Source: Cerioporus squamosus (Eukaryota; Basidiomycota; Agaricomycetes; Polyporales; Polyporaceae). From it: a stretch of 64,000 bases of DNA. A program made the position numbers and the translations under genes. The stretch is from positions 1-64,000 of the forward strand of contig JABYQS010000145.1 of assembly GCA_022592435.1 (NCBI GenBank), written 5' to 3'. Of this stretch, positions 1-10,169 are shown one piece after another (position 1 is the stretch's first letter; each line of letters starts with the position of its first letter). The notes under the pieces are model-generated. The model did not search any database and had not been told where the DNA came from. It worked only from the letters and a program-made list of their open reading frames with translations.

Positions 1-84
1 CGTGATCCAGTTTGATCCATCGGCAGCGAGCTTCGGGACCGAGTACAGGTTGGAGGCGGCGGTGTTGTTGTTGTTGAGCGACAT
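1..84 (-). mobile_element. retroelement gag-like ORF, 5' end only (runs off the window)
   Basis: On the minus strand an ATG at the right end opens a 28-codon reading frame that continues past base 1. The visible peptide has an Asn run and then SVPKLAADGSNWIT. The 'PxLxxDGSNWxxY' pattern is what I know from the N-terminus of gag-like proteins of Ty1/copia elements and related zinc-knuckle proteins in basidiomycetes. No protease, integrase, reverse transcriptase or LTR is visible, so this could be an intact element leaving the window or a relic. The assignment rests on one short motif. Confidence 0.5.
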
Positions 85-933
85 GATGCCAGGGCTCATA
101 ACCTGACAGGATCTGAGCCGGCGCGAGGAGACTGAAGACAAAGGAATGTATTCTCAGCGTTCCGGGAAGAGAACGATGATGTAGCGTAGCGTAGATACCT
201 GAAGACAAAGGAATGTATTCTACTGGTGCATGAGCAAAGGGAAACGACGGCAGACATGGGAAAGGAAGCTCACCTCAGCGTTCCGGGAAGAGAACGATGA
301 GGGGAGCTCTACACGACGGGAGTTTTAGAAGACTGTTTGCGAGCTATCGATGGAGTACGTAAGCTAAAGATCTGTATCTAAGAGTGCGTGCGGAATGCGA
401 GCGGAAGCACGAGAGGCAAGGGCGCTTTGACCAACGGAAAAGGAATACGAGACGCCGTCGAGACGGCCGACTACAACAGTAGGGGGTCAGTATACTTAAT
501 ACCACTTGGTAAGGGCGGTCAATGTGGCAGGACTTGCAGAGTTGAAGGGCATTAGAACCCGTCAATGATGCGCACTGTGACCGATTAGTTACTGATCAGC
601 CGGGGATAAGTAAGTCTGGGTAAGTAAGTACTTGTGATCAACCCATCATAAGTCAGTACATAATAAGGCATGGTTGCTCAAATTTTCTTTGGGCTCCCTA
701 TCTTTGATCAGGACTCTGCGTAACACTTACGGCGTTGACAGCGGGACGCCGAGCGGAACTCGGCGTAAGACGGTCCAACTCGGAGGCCTCGCAAGCTCGG
801 CCCAGCACCCAGAGCGCCTCGCAAGCTCGGCGGCAACAGCGCACATGGCTGCCACGTGGGGCCCCCCCCGCTGCGCCATTAGTTATAGATGACCGAGAAG
901 TGTCAAACGTAGTAGTGGAGTACCGTAGCGCGC
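85..933. other. intergenic, leader of retroelement fragment and 3' flank of SDR gene
   Basis: Apart from the direct repeat, this holds short imperfect repeats such as gtagcgtagcgtag near 181 and two copies of cctcgcaagctcgg near 788-831. No open frame here resembles a known protein, and no LTR ends could be defined. Confidence 0.6.
132..300 (-). repeat. direct repeat; one copy carries a 54-bp intron-like insert the other lacks
   Basis: The left copy (132-179) is 48 bp. The right copy has the same 23 bp (199-221) and the same 25 bp (276-300), separated by 54 bp. Read on the minus strand, the extra segment can be placed as GTGAGC...TAG (bases 273 down to 220), and removing it gives exactly the left copy. 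The pair lies just upstream of the gag-like ORF, where a 5' leader would be. Confidence 0.7.
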
Positions 934-2136
934 TCAATCCATGCGGAGACCGCCGTTGATACTGAAGGATTGACCTGCAAAACATCCGAAGGTTGGACCC
1001 TTATGTTATGAGGAACGGCTCATGCGGACGTACCGGTGATGAATGAGGTCTCAGGTTTCGCGAGATATGCAACCAGTTCCGCTATTTCCACCACGGGAAC
1101 CAACTCCGTACTCAGCGGCATGCCGGAATTCTGCATGAATTGTCGTGAGTCAAGCAGTAGATGAAGCCCTAGTGGCACCTGACTTGTCTCACCTTAAACA
1201 GGGTAGTAGCGGCTCCGCCGTTCTTTTCGTCATCTGGATGGCAGGCTGTTGGACATGTAAGTCAGGATAGGAGGTATGGAAGACATCGTCGATCAACAAC
1301 GTACTCATGGGCGTGGCGGCAACACCAGGTGCATATGTGTTGACAGTTATGTTGTGTTCCTTCAACTCGGCAGCTACTAGAGTGTGTGAGTATTCAGCAG
1401 GTGGCAGGAAATGCACAATACACTTACCGACGCTCTGCGCCATACCCCGTACTGCAAACTTCGACGCAACATAACTTGTGGCCCTCGGAAATCCTGGTAG
1501 AAGGGCGTCAGTTGGCCATTAGACCGTCGACCGCGCTTGATAGCCTACCTTGCATGCCTCCAATAGACGACGCTCCTGTAAAACGTAGAGTCAGTATCCG
1601 GGCAGTTATATCGACCTCGGGGCGACCGCACCCATGATACGTCCTCCACGACCTTGCTTGATCATTTGCCGTGCTGCATGCTGGAAGCACAACATCGTGC
1701 CCCGCACGTTGACTCGCAAGATCCTGTCGAACTCCTCCACAGTCAAGTCCACGAAAGGCGTCATCCCAAACACCCCCGCATTGGCAACCATCTGTAATGA
1801 AGGGTTGCATTCAGATCGTGAAGAGGGAAAGGTTAATCACGATATTTTCACGCTCACAACATCCAGACCGCCAAGTTCCTCAGCCGTCTTCTCGACCAAG
1901 GCGGCAACGTCCTCATCGACGGCGATATCTCCAATCACGACGAGAGATCGTCGTCCCTTCGCGTTGATGGCATTCGCCACAGCTTCGAGCTGCCCGCGCT
2001 TGGAGGGGAGGTCGAGAACGGCGACGTCAAGACCATCGTCTGCGAGGCGGAGAGCGATGGCCTCTCCAAGGCCTTGCGCCGCCCCAGTGACGATGGCGAT
2101 GCGAGGAGGGGTGCTCTTGGGCGATGGAGGAGACAT
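934..2136 (-). CDS. short-chain dehydrogenase/reductase (acetoin/diacetyl reductase-like)
   Basis: An NAD(P)(H)-dependent oxidoreductase of the classical SDR family, about 264 aa. Exons on the minus strand are 1858-2136, 1632-1791, 1549-1575, 1428-1493, 1305-1376, 1193-1245, 1034-1130 and 934-974; all seven introns are 51-66 nt and keep phase. The cofactor motif TGAAQGLG is at residues 17-24, NAG at 97-99, and the catalytic set Asn121, Ser149/150, Tyr163 and Lys167 (YVASK) is complete. The C-terminus ITGQSFSINGG is the usual SDR tail near the subunit interface. The start is the first ATG before the Rossmann fold. Spacing of the motifs and the APGVAATPM segment resemble fungal acetoin/diacetyl reductases, but substrate cannot be read from sequence. 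No signal peptide, so probably cytosolic. It lies next to a BTB gene with no clear functional link. Confidence 0.88.
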
Positions 2137-2966
2137 GAGGGCTATGAGAGCTCCTGACAGGTGCGGGGAGGGCTTGCAATGTAAGCTCAAGCTTTTGAGG
2201 CTCGTCGGATGGCAGGCAGGACGCTCGAAACAAACGTCAGTAGCTACATATTTGTGGAGTCGCACATACGTATAGACAACATGCATGGAATGTTTCACAA
2301 ACCGTGCGCAGACCTGCCAGCAATCCTCGAGGACTAGGGATCGCGGACTATATGTGGCATTTACGCTATCATCCTGGGCCGTAGAGGGTATTACTAGACA
2401 TGCGTTATCCGTCTTGAGTTGAGCTGCGGACGCACGATGTCATGGTCCCTGTCATCCGGGATTTGTTGCATGCACAAGCTGCCAGATTCATATTGGCGAT
2501 TGCACAAAGCGCTCTCCTCATATGGAGCACGATAGATGAGCGAACTAAGTTCTGTCAATGGGGATCAGTTCTGCGTAAGAATTCGGGCTGTATGGGAACT
2601 TACGTGGCTGAGGGATGAAAACTCCAAAGATGCACAGCGCTGAAGTTGAACTCAATGTTAGCACATGTGAAGCAGAGCAACGGAGGCACGTAACTGCCGA
2701 CACGCCCGGCGGATTGAGCAGTACAATGGATTATCTTTCAATTTGGCAGGAGACATGAGCAGGGCGGGCCGGCAGTCCTACACCGAGAAAGGCTACGCAC
2801 CTTGAAAGTATCGTGCATACCTCGCCCGAGTCTGGCGCCCGGCCAATACGAACCAATCCAGGGGTGGCTCAGGCTGCTCGGAGATGACATGATTGATTGT
2901 ACTGATACATAGAGACAACAGATAACCTAAGGCGAGGACCGTCCGTGACCTAAGACAGGTATCACA
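2137..2966. other. intergenic between SDR 5' end and BTB 3' end
   Basis: This is the promoter side of the SDR gene and the 3' flank of the BTB gene. Only short frames are present and nothing recognisable was found. Confidence 0.6.
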
Positions 2967-4366
2967 TCACTGCTTCGGCGCCGCGATGTACCAGACATGG
3001 CTGCGAGGTACAGGCCGCGTAGGACGAACTATGGGGGAGGCTGGTATCCGGCCTGGCTTCGCAGCAGAGGTATCAATAACGCCGGACCGAAGATCAGGCG
3101 CGGCCAAAGGAGGACGCTTCGGTCGGAAGGACTGAGCACTGGCGTTAAGACCAGCGCCAAACGGCGACGAGTCGTCGTAGGTGCTCGAGACAGACTGCGT
3201 GGCAGTCTCATTTGCGAACCGGGCTAGTCGATGAGGAGGGTCGACCTTCTGCATCTGGAACAGCGCAACGAGCGTTGGCCCTGCGTGCGGCAGTTCACCC
3301 TTGACAAGCCTCGGGATCAGACGCTGGAGTGACTGTTGAACGGCGGGGTTGTCGTATAGGAGTCCAACGATGCTCACTGCTCGCTTGTGCAAATCCTCAT
3401 ATCTGGTCGGCGACATGAGTATGTGCAGCCTCCATTTCCAACGCTGGCTCACCTGCAGAAGAAGCTGGAGAATACCTCGTCCACAATATTCTCCGGAGAG
3501 AGGCGGTGGGTGATGGCATTTGCCGCACGCTCCCGGAGGTCCTTCATGTCGAACTGGATTGTCTGTATCAGCACTGAGAAAGGCCCCGGGGTCGTGCGCA
3601 GCACTCACAGCATTGGCAAAACGATAGAGGGACTTCGGAGAACAGGCTGGGATGCCAGACGATTCCAAAACGCGCAATTCGCTCTGCCGCTTGTCGAAAC
3701 CTTGCGACCGCAGCGGGAGGAACCTGACCTTGCCGGTGTATACGAAGAAGATACCGACGCGCAGGCTGCTTGCGAATTGTGATCAGGGTTGTTCAACGAA
3801 CGGCACAAAGTCGAGGGGACACTGACGTTCTGAAGGCAACGTGTGACAACATGACATTGCGGTACTTGCCGACGGGCTGCGGATGTACCTTGACTTCCTC
3901 CGCTTCAGGGTCTTCTGTACCAATTGTCGAGATGTCGAAGGTATCCTCAGATGGAGCATCATCGTCTGACAAGCAATCCTTCTTCTGTTCTTCGTCATCC
4001 AGATCGCTGTCCGAATCATACTCGTATTCGGAGCCCAGCGCTGCCTGCCTGATAGAATAGCACCGGACTTGAGACGATAGGGCCTCCCCGGAGGCAACCC
4101 CACATTCAGCAGAAGCCGCACCTAGAACTGGGATAGTTATGAGCCCCGACGAAGTCAAGAAACCTGAATCAATACGTACGGTCGGCGAAGCCCGGAGTCT
4201 TCTCGAGGATAGATCCCACTGCAACAACCGGCAAGGGATGGTGCATTTTGATCACCCCATCAGACTTGGTTCGCCTCGAGAATGCGTAGAAACAGACGTC
4301 TCGAACGCTACCCGTATCTAACGACGCCGCCAACACGGCCTCGATGGGGCTGAGGGGTTCAGTCAT
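2967..4366 (-). CDS. BTB/POZ domain-containing protein, copy 1
   Basis: About 391 aa from exons 4180-4366, 3827-4121, 3609-3765, 3453-3553 and 2967-3402 (minus strand), all junctions in phase. The N-terminal segment (SVRDVCFYAFSRR, then VVAVGSILEKTPGFAD), an acidic linker (EYEYDSDSDLDDEEQ), a second half-domain (GIFFVYTGKVRFLPLRSQ) and a helical part (CSPKSLYRFANA, LSPENIVDEVFSSFF) follow the layout of the BTB proteins that are abundant in polypores. Family members often act as cullin-3 adaptors or transcriptional cofactors; neither role is shown here. The same domain order, with introns at the same places and phases, occurs in the plus-strand gene at 17-18.5 kb, so the two are paralogues. 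Relative to that gene the LLTSGF motif after intron 1 is not conserved. The C-terminal third is Ser/Pro/Arg-rich and probably disordered. Confidence 0.8.
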
Positions 4367-5109
4367 GGCGATGGGTCTCGGAGGTCGCGGTCAATCGTCT
4401 CGCCCTGCGTTGCTTATACGGGATCTATCTCGTACAATGCAGTCAGTCCGTCTTTGACATTGCAGTGACTGGTCAAAGCCAACAGGCTGACCATTGCGAT
4501 ATAATGCAAAGAACGCATCGTTTCCGGCCGCATAAAATGGTGAACAATTCGGGGGACATGACCCAAGAACATCGGTAAAGCAGACGTGTATGTCTCTCCA
4601 GCCCGAGGAAAGCCTTTCATTATAACTTCCTTGGCCTGGAGAGGCGCAGACACGGAGGATGTCATAGCTTGGCTTAACACTTACCATGTCCCTCACGGTT
4701 TCTGATCGAATGGCGTTCCTGCGATGAGTCCAGCAGCAACATCATACTCAGCAAGTAGCAAGCTACTAGACTCGCTTACCAGCATGTAGTTCCTCGTCCC
4801 TCCAAGCTACTAGACAATGAGTCCGATGTTATTCTTCGCGATTATAGCGCATTGGTTCCTTGGCACACGATGTAGACCGACGAGTACGCATCAAGACAGA
4901 TAATGCTTTGATCAAGCAAGACAGCAGGTGGCTAGAGAGAGCTAGACCATGGAGGAAGGGGTATGTAAAGAAGTCGCGGGCGCAGTTCGAGGAGACTGTC
5001 GCTGCGGCGCGGTACCTGGCAAGCGCCCATTGAACGACGCGCGTCAGAGGTCCGTGGCTGGCGTGTTCCATCTTTCTCTCCTCTCTCCATCATCTCCTCA
5101 CCTTCAGTC
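4367..5109. other. shared 5' region of BTB copy 1 (minus) and VPS1 (plus)
   Basis: A divergent intergenic region of about 740 bp, with a CT-rich stretch (tctttctctcctctctccatc) directly before the VPS1 ATG, as is common before fungal start codons. No coding sequence recognised. Confidence 0.6.
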
Positions 5110-8100
5110 ATGGCAACCTCTGGTCTTGGTACGGAAATCGTCAATGTCGTTAACAAGCTTCAAGATGTCTTCTCCGCGGTCGGCTCGTCTGCAGCACAAA
5201 TAGACCTTCCGCAGATATGCGTGCTCGGAAGTCAGAGTAGCGGGAAGAGTAGTGTGCTCGAGGTGTGTATCTGTCAGGATCTCAGAGTATCCAAACTTGA
5301 CGTGTTATTCTTACAGAACATTGTCGGACGGGATTTCTTGCCCCGAGGGACGGGTATTGTGACCAGGAGACCATTGGTGAGTACATTCTTGATTGGCCGT
5401 ACTGGCCAATATCTCTTCCAGACGCGTTCCGCCGAACCTATGCTTCGTATCGCTCTTTCATTTATGTTTTTGAAGCGGTAGAGGGTAGAGATAGCCGAGG
5501 GCTCTTGGTCACTCTCGGTCTTCCGTGCTTGGCCACAACCTCCCCGGTGCTCATTGTCTATGTGGTCGTATGCACGGAGCCGCGTTTGGTGCATATGGGG
5601 TATGTTGCAGACATACGGGCTCCCTTGCAGCCTCAGAGATGTTATGCTTCAGCGGTGTTGTCTGTCTTCTTGTTCCTACTTCTGACGTAGGGCACGGCGT
5701 CACGTCGAAGCTGCACCCAAGCCACCCTCGCTGCTAGTGCCTGCGTTGTCAATTGACACCTGTGCTTGACATGATGTCACGGTCTTCTGGTGGAGAATGG
5801 GCCTACGGGATGGAATAGAATCTCATGCTTTGCTTTGCTTTAGGTCTTGCAACTCATCAACAGGAAAGCAACACATGCACAACCGAATGGTACCGGTACG
5901 TTGTGTCTTTGACTCAGTACCACGTGTCGCTCACCACCGCCAATTCAGCCAAGACTGAGGGCGAGGAATTGAAGGCGGGGGGTGACACACACGCCAACCC
6001 GGACGAATGGGGTGAATTCCTGCACCTACCGGGTCAGAAGTTCTACGATTTCAACAAGATCCGGGAGGAAATTGTCCGGGATACGGAAGCGAAGACGGGC
6101 AAGAATGCAGGCATTTCCCCTCTTCCCATCAACTTGCGCATCTTCTCTCCGAACGTCCTCACCCTCACTCTGGTCGATCTGCCTGGTTTGACGAAGGTGC
6201 CCGTCGGTGACCAGCCTCGCGATATTGAGAAGCAGATCAAGGATATGATCATGAAGTACATCTCGAGGCCGGCTTGTATCATCCTTGCCGTCACCGCAGC
6301 CAACACAGATCTGGCGAACTCCGATGGGTTGAAGTTGGCGCGTGAAGTCGACCCCGAAGGTCAACGGACGATTGGTGTGTTGACGAAGGTCGACCTGATG
6401 TGCGTATCCTCGCATATGTTTCGAGTGACGTTGTGTTGATCCTCTTTGTAGGGATGCTGGAACGGACGTCGTCGATATTCTCGCGGGCCGGGTTATTCCC
6501 CTTCGACTGGGTTATGTTCCGGTTGTGAACCGTGGACAGCGAGACATCGACCAAAACAAGTCGATTGCTACTGCGCTGGAGGCCGAGCGTAAGTTCTTCG
6601 AGACACACCCCTCGTACTCCAACAAGGCGCAGTACTGCGGAACGCCTTTCCTTGCTCGCAAGCTGAACGTGGTATGTGGCATGCGCAGCCTAGCCTGCCA
6701 GCACCCGTGAAACTGATTGTGATCACAGATCCTCATGGCGCACATCCGTGCGACATTGCCGGACATCAAAGCGCGCATTTCGCAGCAATTGCAGAAGTAC
6801 AACGCGGAGCTGCAGACGCTGGGCGGTCCGTTGGGAGACGGCAGCTCGTCGAATGTCGTCTTGTCTGTGATCACGGAGTTCTGCTCAGAGTTCCGGACGA
6901 CCATCGACGGTAACACGAACGATCTGTCTCTGAACGAACTCTCTGGTGGTGCACGTATCAGCTTCGTGTTCCACGAGCTGTTCAACAACGGCATCAAGAC
7001 CATCGACCCTTTCGACCAGGTCAAGGATGGTGACATCCGGACGATCCTCTACAACTCGTCGGGTTCTACACCTTCGCTGTTTGTCGGCACACAAGCATTC
7101 GAGATCATCGTCAAGCAGCAGATTCGAAGATTGGAGGACCCGTCCATCAAGTGTTGTCAACTCATTTACGACGAGCTCATCCGCATTCTGAGTCAAATCC
7201 TCCAGAAGATTGTAAGCAGGCCCGTTTCCGTGCTTAGTGATGTCCACCAACCTTTTCGGCAGCAAGCGTTCAGGCGCTTCCCTGCTCTCCGTGACCGTTT
7301 CAACTCGGTCGTTGTGAACTTTTTCAAGACCTCGATGGGCCCCACAACGAAGCTTGTTGGCGATCTGGTCGCGTAAGCCCCCTTTCCTTGCGATCGTGGC
7401 GTAACTTACCTATATTGATTTTTGCGCCTAGCATGCAAGCTTGCTATGTGAACACCACACACCCCGACTTCCTCAACGGCCATAAGGCTATGGCAATCGT
7501 TACCGAGCGGCTGAACGCCAACAAGCCCCAGCAGCAGCACGACCCTAAGAAGGTGTCGGCGGCCACGCTGAACAACAACCGTGATCTCGAGGTGGACTCG
7601 AAGGAGGAGCAGAGCTTCTTTGGATCATTCTTCGCCAAGAACCAGCCCAAGAAGAAGGGCGTCGCGGCCATGGAGGCGGTGAGTCCGAACCTTCCGGAGG
7701 GTGTCAATGGCACAGCGGTGATATTCATGTTCGCCTTCGTTTAATAGCCTCCCCAAGTTATCAAGCCCCAGGCGGCGCTGAACGAACGCGAGACGATGGA
7801 GACCGAGGTCATCAGTGCGTGTCGCCCTTCCCTTCGTGTGCCTTGCGCCCACAACACCCACTCTGACCCTGCCCCTGATGCTGACCGGTGATTCCCACCC
7901 CGTGCAGAGCTCCTCATCCACTCGTACTTCAACATCGTCAAGCGGGAGATGATCGATATGGTCCCCAAGGCGATCACGCTCACGCTCGTGAACCACTCCA
8001 AGGAGAACCTCCAGCGCGAGCTGCTGCAGGAGCTTTACAAGCCGGAGGTGCTCGACGACCTCCTCAAGGAGTCCGAGTACGTCGTCAACCGCCGCAAGGA

Positions 8101-8228
8101 GGTCGTCTCGATGATCCAGGCCCTCAACAAGGCCGAGGAGTACGTGTTTCGCGTCTGATGCCATGCTGCTCGTGTGATGCTAATCGAGTCTTCTATCTTC
8201 GTGCAACAGGATCGTCGCGAGCGTGTAA
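5110..8228 (+). CDS. VPS1: dynamin-like GTPase Vps1 (vacuolar protein sorting)
   Basis: A large GTPase that assembles on membranes and drives fission in Golgi-to-vacuole transport, endocytosis and peroxisome division. Exons: 5110-5262, 5317-5376, 5844-5895, 5949-6399, 6452-6671, 6729-7211, 7263-7372, 7432-7678, 7748-7814, 7908-8139 and 8210-8228, giving 697 aa; yeast Vps1 is 704 aa. G1 is GSQSSGKS (40-47), the switch-I Thr is in [11 protein letters not shown] (about 67), G3 is DLPG (165-168) and G4 is TKVD (234-237). The dynamin middle region follows, then a variable Gln/Lys-rich insert, and the GTPase effector domain at the C-terminus ([16 protein letters not shown]...). There is no PH or proline-rich domain, as expected for Vps1. 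Intron 2 is 467 nt, while the others are mostly 50-95 nt. The start is the first ATG after a pyrimidine-rich leader. Confidence 0.97.
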
Positions 8229-8523
8229 AGCTGCGCTGGGTTTGATGCGGAAGGCGGACGGACGGTCTTTCTTTGTGCTTTCCTGTTGCATATGCGTACT
8301 CTACAATACCCTCCTGTATACATCCTTTGGTCTATTCTAGATGTTGTCCTCTAGCTGGCGACCCGTGTCACAGTTCTGAGGCGATCGGATGTCGTGATGT
8401 ACGCGCCCTGAGACTGAGACCCTGAGACCGGGAAGACTGCCAGCGACAAGCTCGTGGGCTTGTGGGCGAGGCGCATGAGGTATGCGGATTCGGGCACGCA
8501 GATCACAGCCAAGGCACAGACCC

Positions 8524-8557
8524 TGAGGCATGAGGCATGAGGCCTGAGGCCTGAGGG
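8524..8557. repeat. short tandem repeat, tgaggcatgaggcctgaggc type
   Basis: A 7-bp unit (tgaggca or tgaggcc) occurs four times in a row and ends in tgagggtcc. It lies in the 3' flank of VPS1 and is probably neutral. Confidence 0.8.
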
Positions 8558-8986
8558 TCCCAAGTGTCAACGTACAACGCCTGTCCAGTGTCCTTGTACA
8601 TGGAATCCTCACTGTCCCTCAAACTGTCTCGCTTGCTGCAGGGACGCGGCGATCATGGGGCCATAACGTGCTCAGGAGAGCATTTATAATCGTAAGTACA
8701 AGCGGCTCACATATGTAGAATACGTGGATGTACACGCAAAGAGGACAACTAGGTCAGAATGGGGGTCCCGAGGAACGAATTCGAAGGGGACGGCGCGTAG
8801 CGAACGGGGAAACGGGTAACGTTGGCGTTGACTACTGCATAGGTCACAAGCGCGGCGCGGCGCGTCATAAAGATAGAATTAAGGGTGCTAAACGTATGGT
8901 CGCGGTGGTAACGACGACTCGGGGCAGGCGGGAAGCGAAAGCTATGTATGTGCGAGCGAACGATGAGGAAAGCTGATGATGCTACA

Positions 8987-9005
8987 GAGGCAGAGGCAGA
9001 GGCAG
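8987..9005. repeat. short (gaggca)n tandem repeat
   Basis: Three hexamer units of gaggca in the VPS1/DUF7330 intergenic region. Confidence 0.75.
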
Positions 9006-9359
9006 TGGGAGTCTAGCGTGAGGAGATGTGCTGATGCTACAGTGTGCGTGTGCGAGGAACCTGAGAAACATGGCATGTAGTGATATAGAACGGAGCGGCC
9101 CTGGAGTGGGGAATGGACAAAGTGTCACAGTCGGCATGGTATGTGTGGACGAAGAGAAGCTCGAGGGGAATGGGGGATACGAGAGCGGGTGCAGGGACGG
9201 CGGCTGCTGCGAACGGGAGAAGGGCGGAGATGCGTGGCCAGGAAGGCCAAGGAGGAATGGAAGCGGAGAAGCGTGAGAGGACGGCGACGTGCGGTGAAGT
9301 GGTGACGGGGCCATGCACGATAGCGTGGCCCAAGCAGGAGGCAGCTGCTTCCGCCGCAC

Positions 9360-10169
9360 TCAGTCCTCGAGGAGGAAGTCCCAGTCGATGGCAACCTCGG
9401 GGCTCCGCTTCGAACACCACCCGAGGCCAAACGCGCGCTTGCACGCCTCACGGCAGCGGGCCTCAGGCTCGCCGCGGTGGATGTCCCACATGCGGAATGT
9501 GACGGTGCCCGCGGTCTCGATGACGACTTCGTCCTCGTCCCAGGGCCCCGCGCCGAAGTTCACTGCGCCATACGTGCTCGGGTACTTTTCGCTGTCGGGC
9601 GCGTGCCCATCGGAGACGTATATCTCGGAGAAGCGGTGGTCCGTCATGGAGACGACGGAGGGACGGCGCGACTGCGTGAGACAGACGTTGCGCAAGATGC
9701 GGTTGGTGAAGCCTGCGGAGAAGGAGACCTTCTTGCAGGACGAGGAGCGGTGGATGTGGCCCTTGAAGTCGGAGGGAAGCCAGATAGTCACGTCTGATGT
9801 TGACGTCGAGTGCACCTCGAGCTTGAACTTCGTGGTTCGTGTCGGGGTAAACTTGCGACACTGGTGGGGGGAGGTGGTTAGCCACGAGGAATGCTTAGGT
9901 GCATGGAGCGGACATACCACTTTGACCTTTATTGGTGCGCTCGAGTCCGTTCCGACGTACATACTCAGCCGGTGATCATACGGCTGGTGATGTGCGCGGT
10001 AGTGGGGGAGGACGAGGGAGACATCGACGGCGCGGTCGTCAGTCTCGAGCGCGAAGTCGTATGGGGCATGCTCGCCGGCGCCCTTGTACTTTACGCGATG
10101 GGAGCCGCTGGGCTGCTCAAGCAGAAGGCTGTCGGTGCTCGTTGGGTAGGAGCCCTGTGGATATGGCAT
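9360..10169 (-). CDS. DUF7330-type protein of unknown function
   Basis: Two exons on the minus strand (9918-10169 and 9360-9860, one 57-nt intron, phase 0) give about 250 aa rich in beta-type sequence. Features include an RTTKFKLEVHSTSTSDVTIW segment, a glycine/acid stretch (FGAGPWDEDEVVIETAG) and several scattered cysteines near the C-terminus. This matches my memory of the DUF7330 family, which is widespread and multicopy in agaricomycetes and has no known function; I could not verify this by search. The ATG used is the first in the open frame. A further 5' exon is possible: a donor-like ATGTAAGT near 10210 and an acceptor before 10172 would join an upstream frame (to about 10440) that encodes one hydrophobic segment, in phase. 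That would make an N-terminally anchored protein, but the 43-nt intron needed is very short. Confidence 0.55.
   Translation of the reverse strand: MPYPQGSYPTSTDSLLLEQPSGSHRVKYKGAGEHAPYDFALETDDRAVDVSLVLPHYRAHHQPYDHRLSMYVGTDSSAPIKVKVVCPLHAPKHSSWLTTSPHQCRKFTPTRTTKFKLEVHSTSTSDVTIWLPSDFKGHIHRSSSCKKVSFSAGFTNRILRNVCLTQSRRPSVVSMTDHRFSEIYVSDGHAPDSEKYPSTYGAVNFGAGPWDEDEVVIETAGTVTFRMWDIHRGEPEARCREACKRAFGLGWCSKRSPEVAIDWDFLLED

Larger units (their letters stand above)
8229..9359. other. intergenic between convergent VPS1 and DUF7330-type gene
   Basis: 3' flanks of two convergent genes. The sequence holds low-complexity purine-rich tracts and two short tandem repeats listed separately. No reading frame resembles a known protein. 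Confidence 0.6.
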
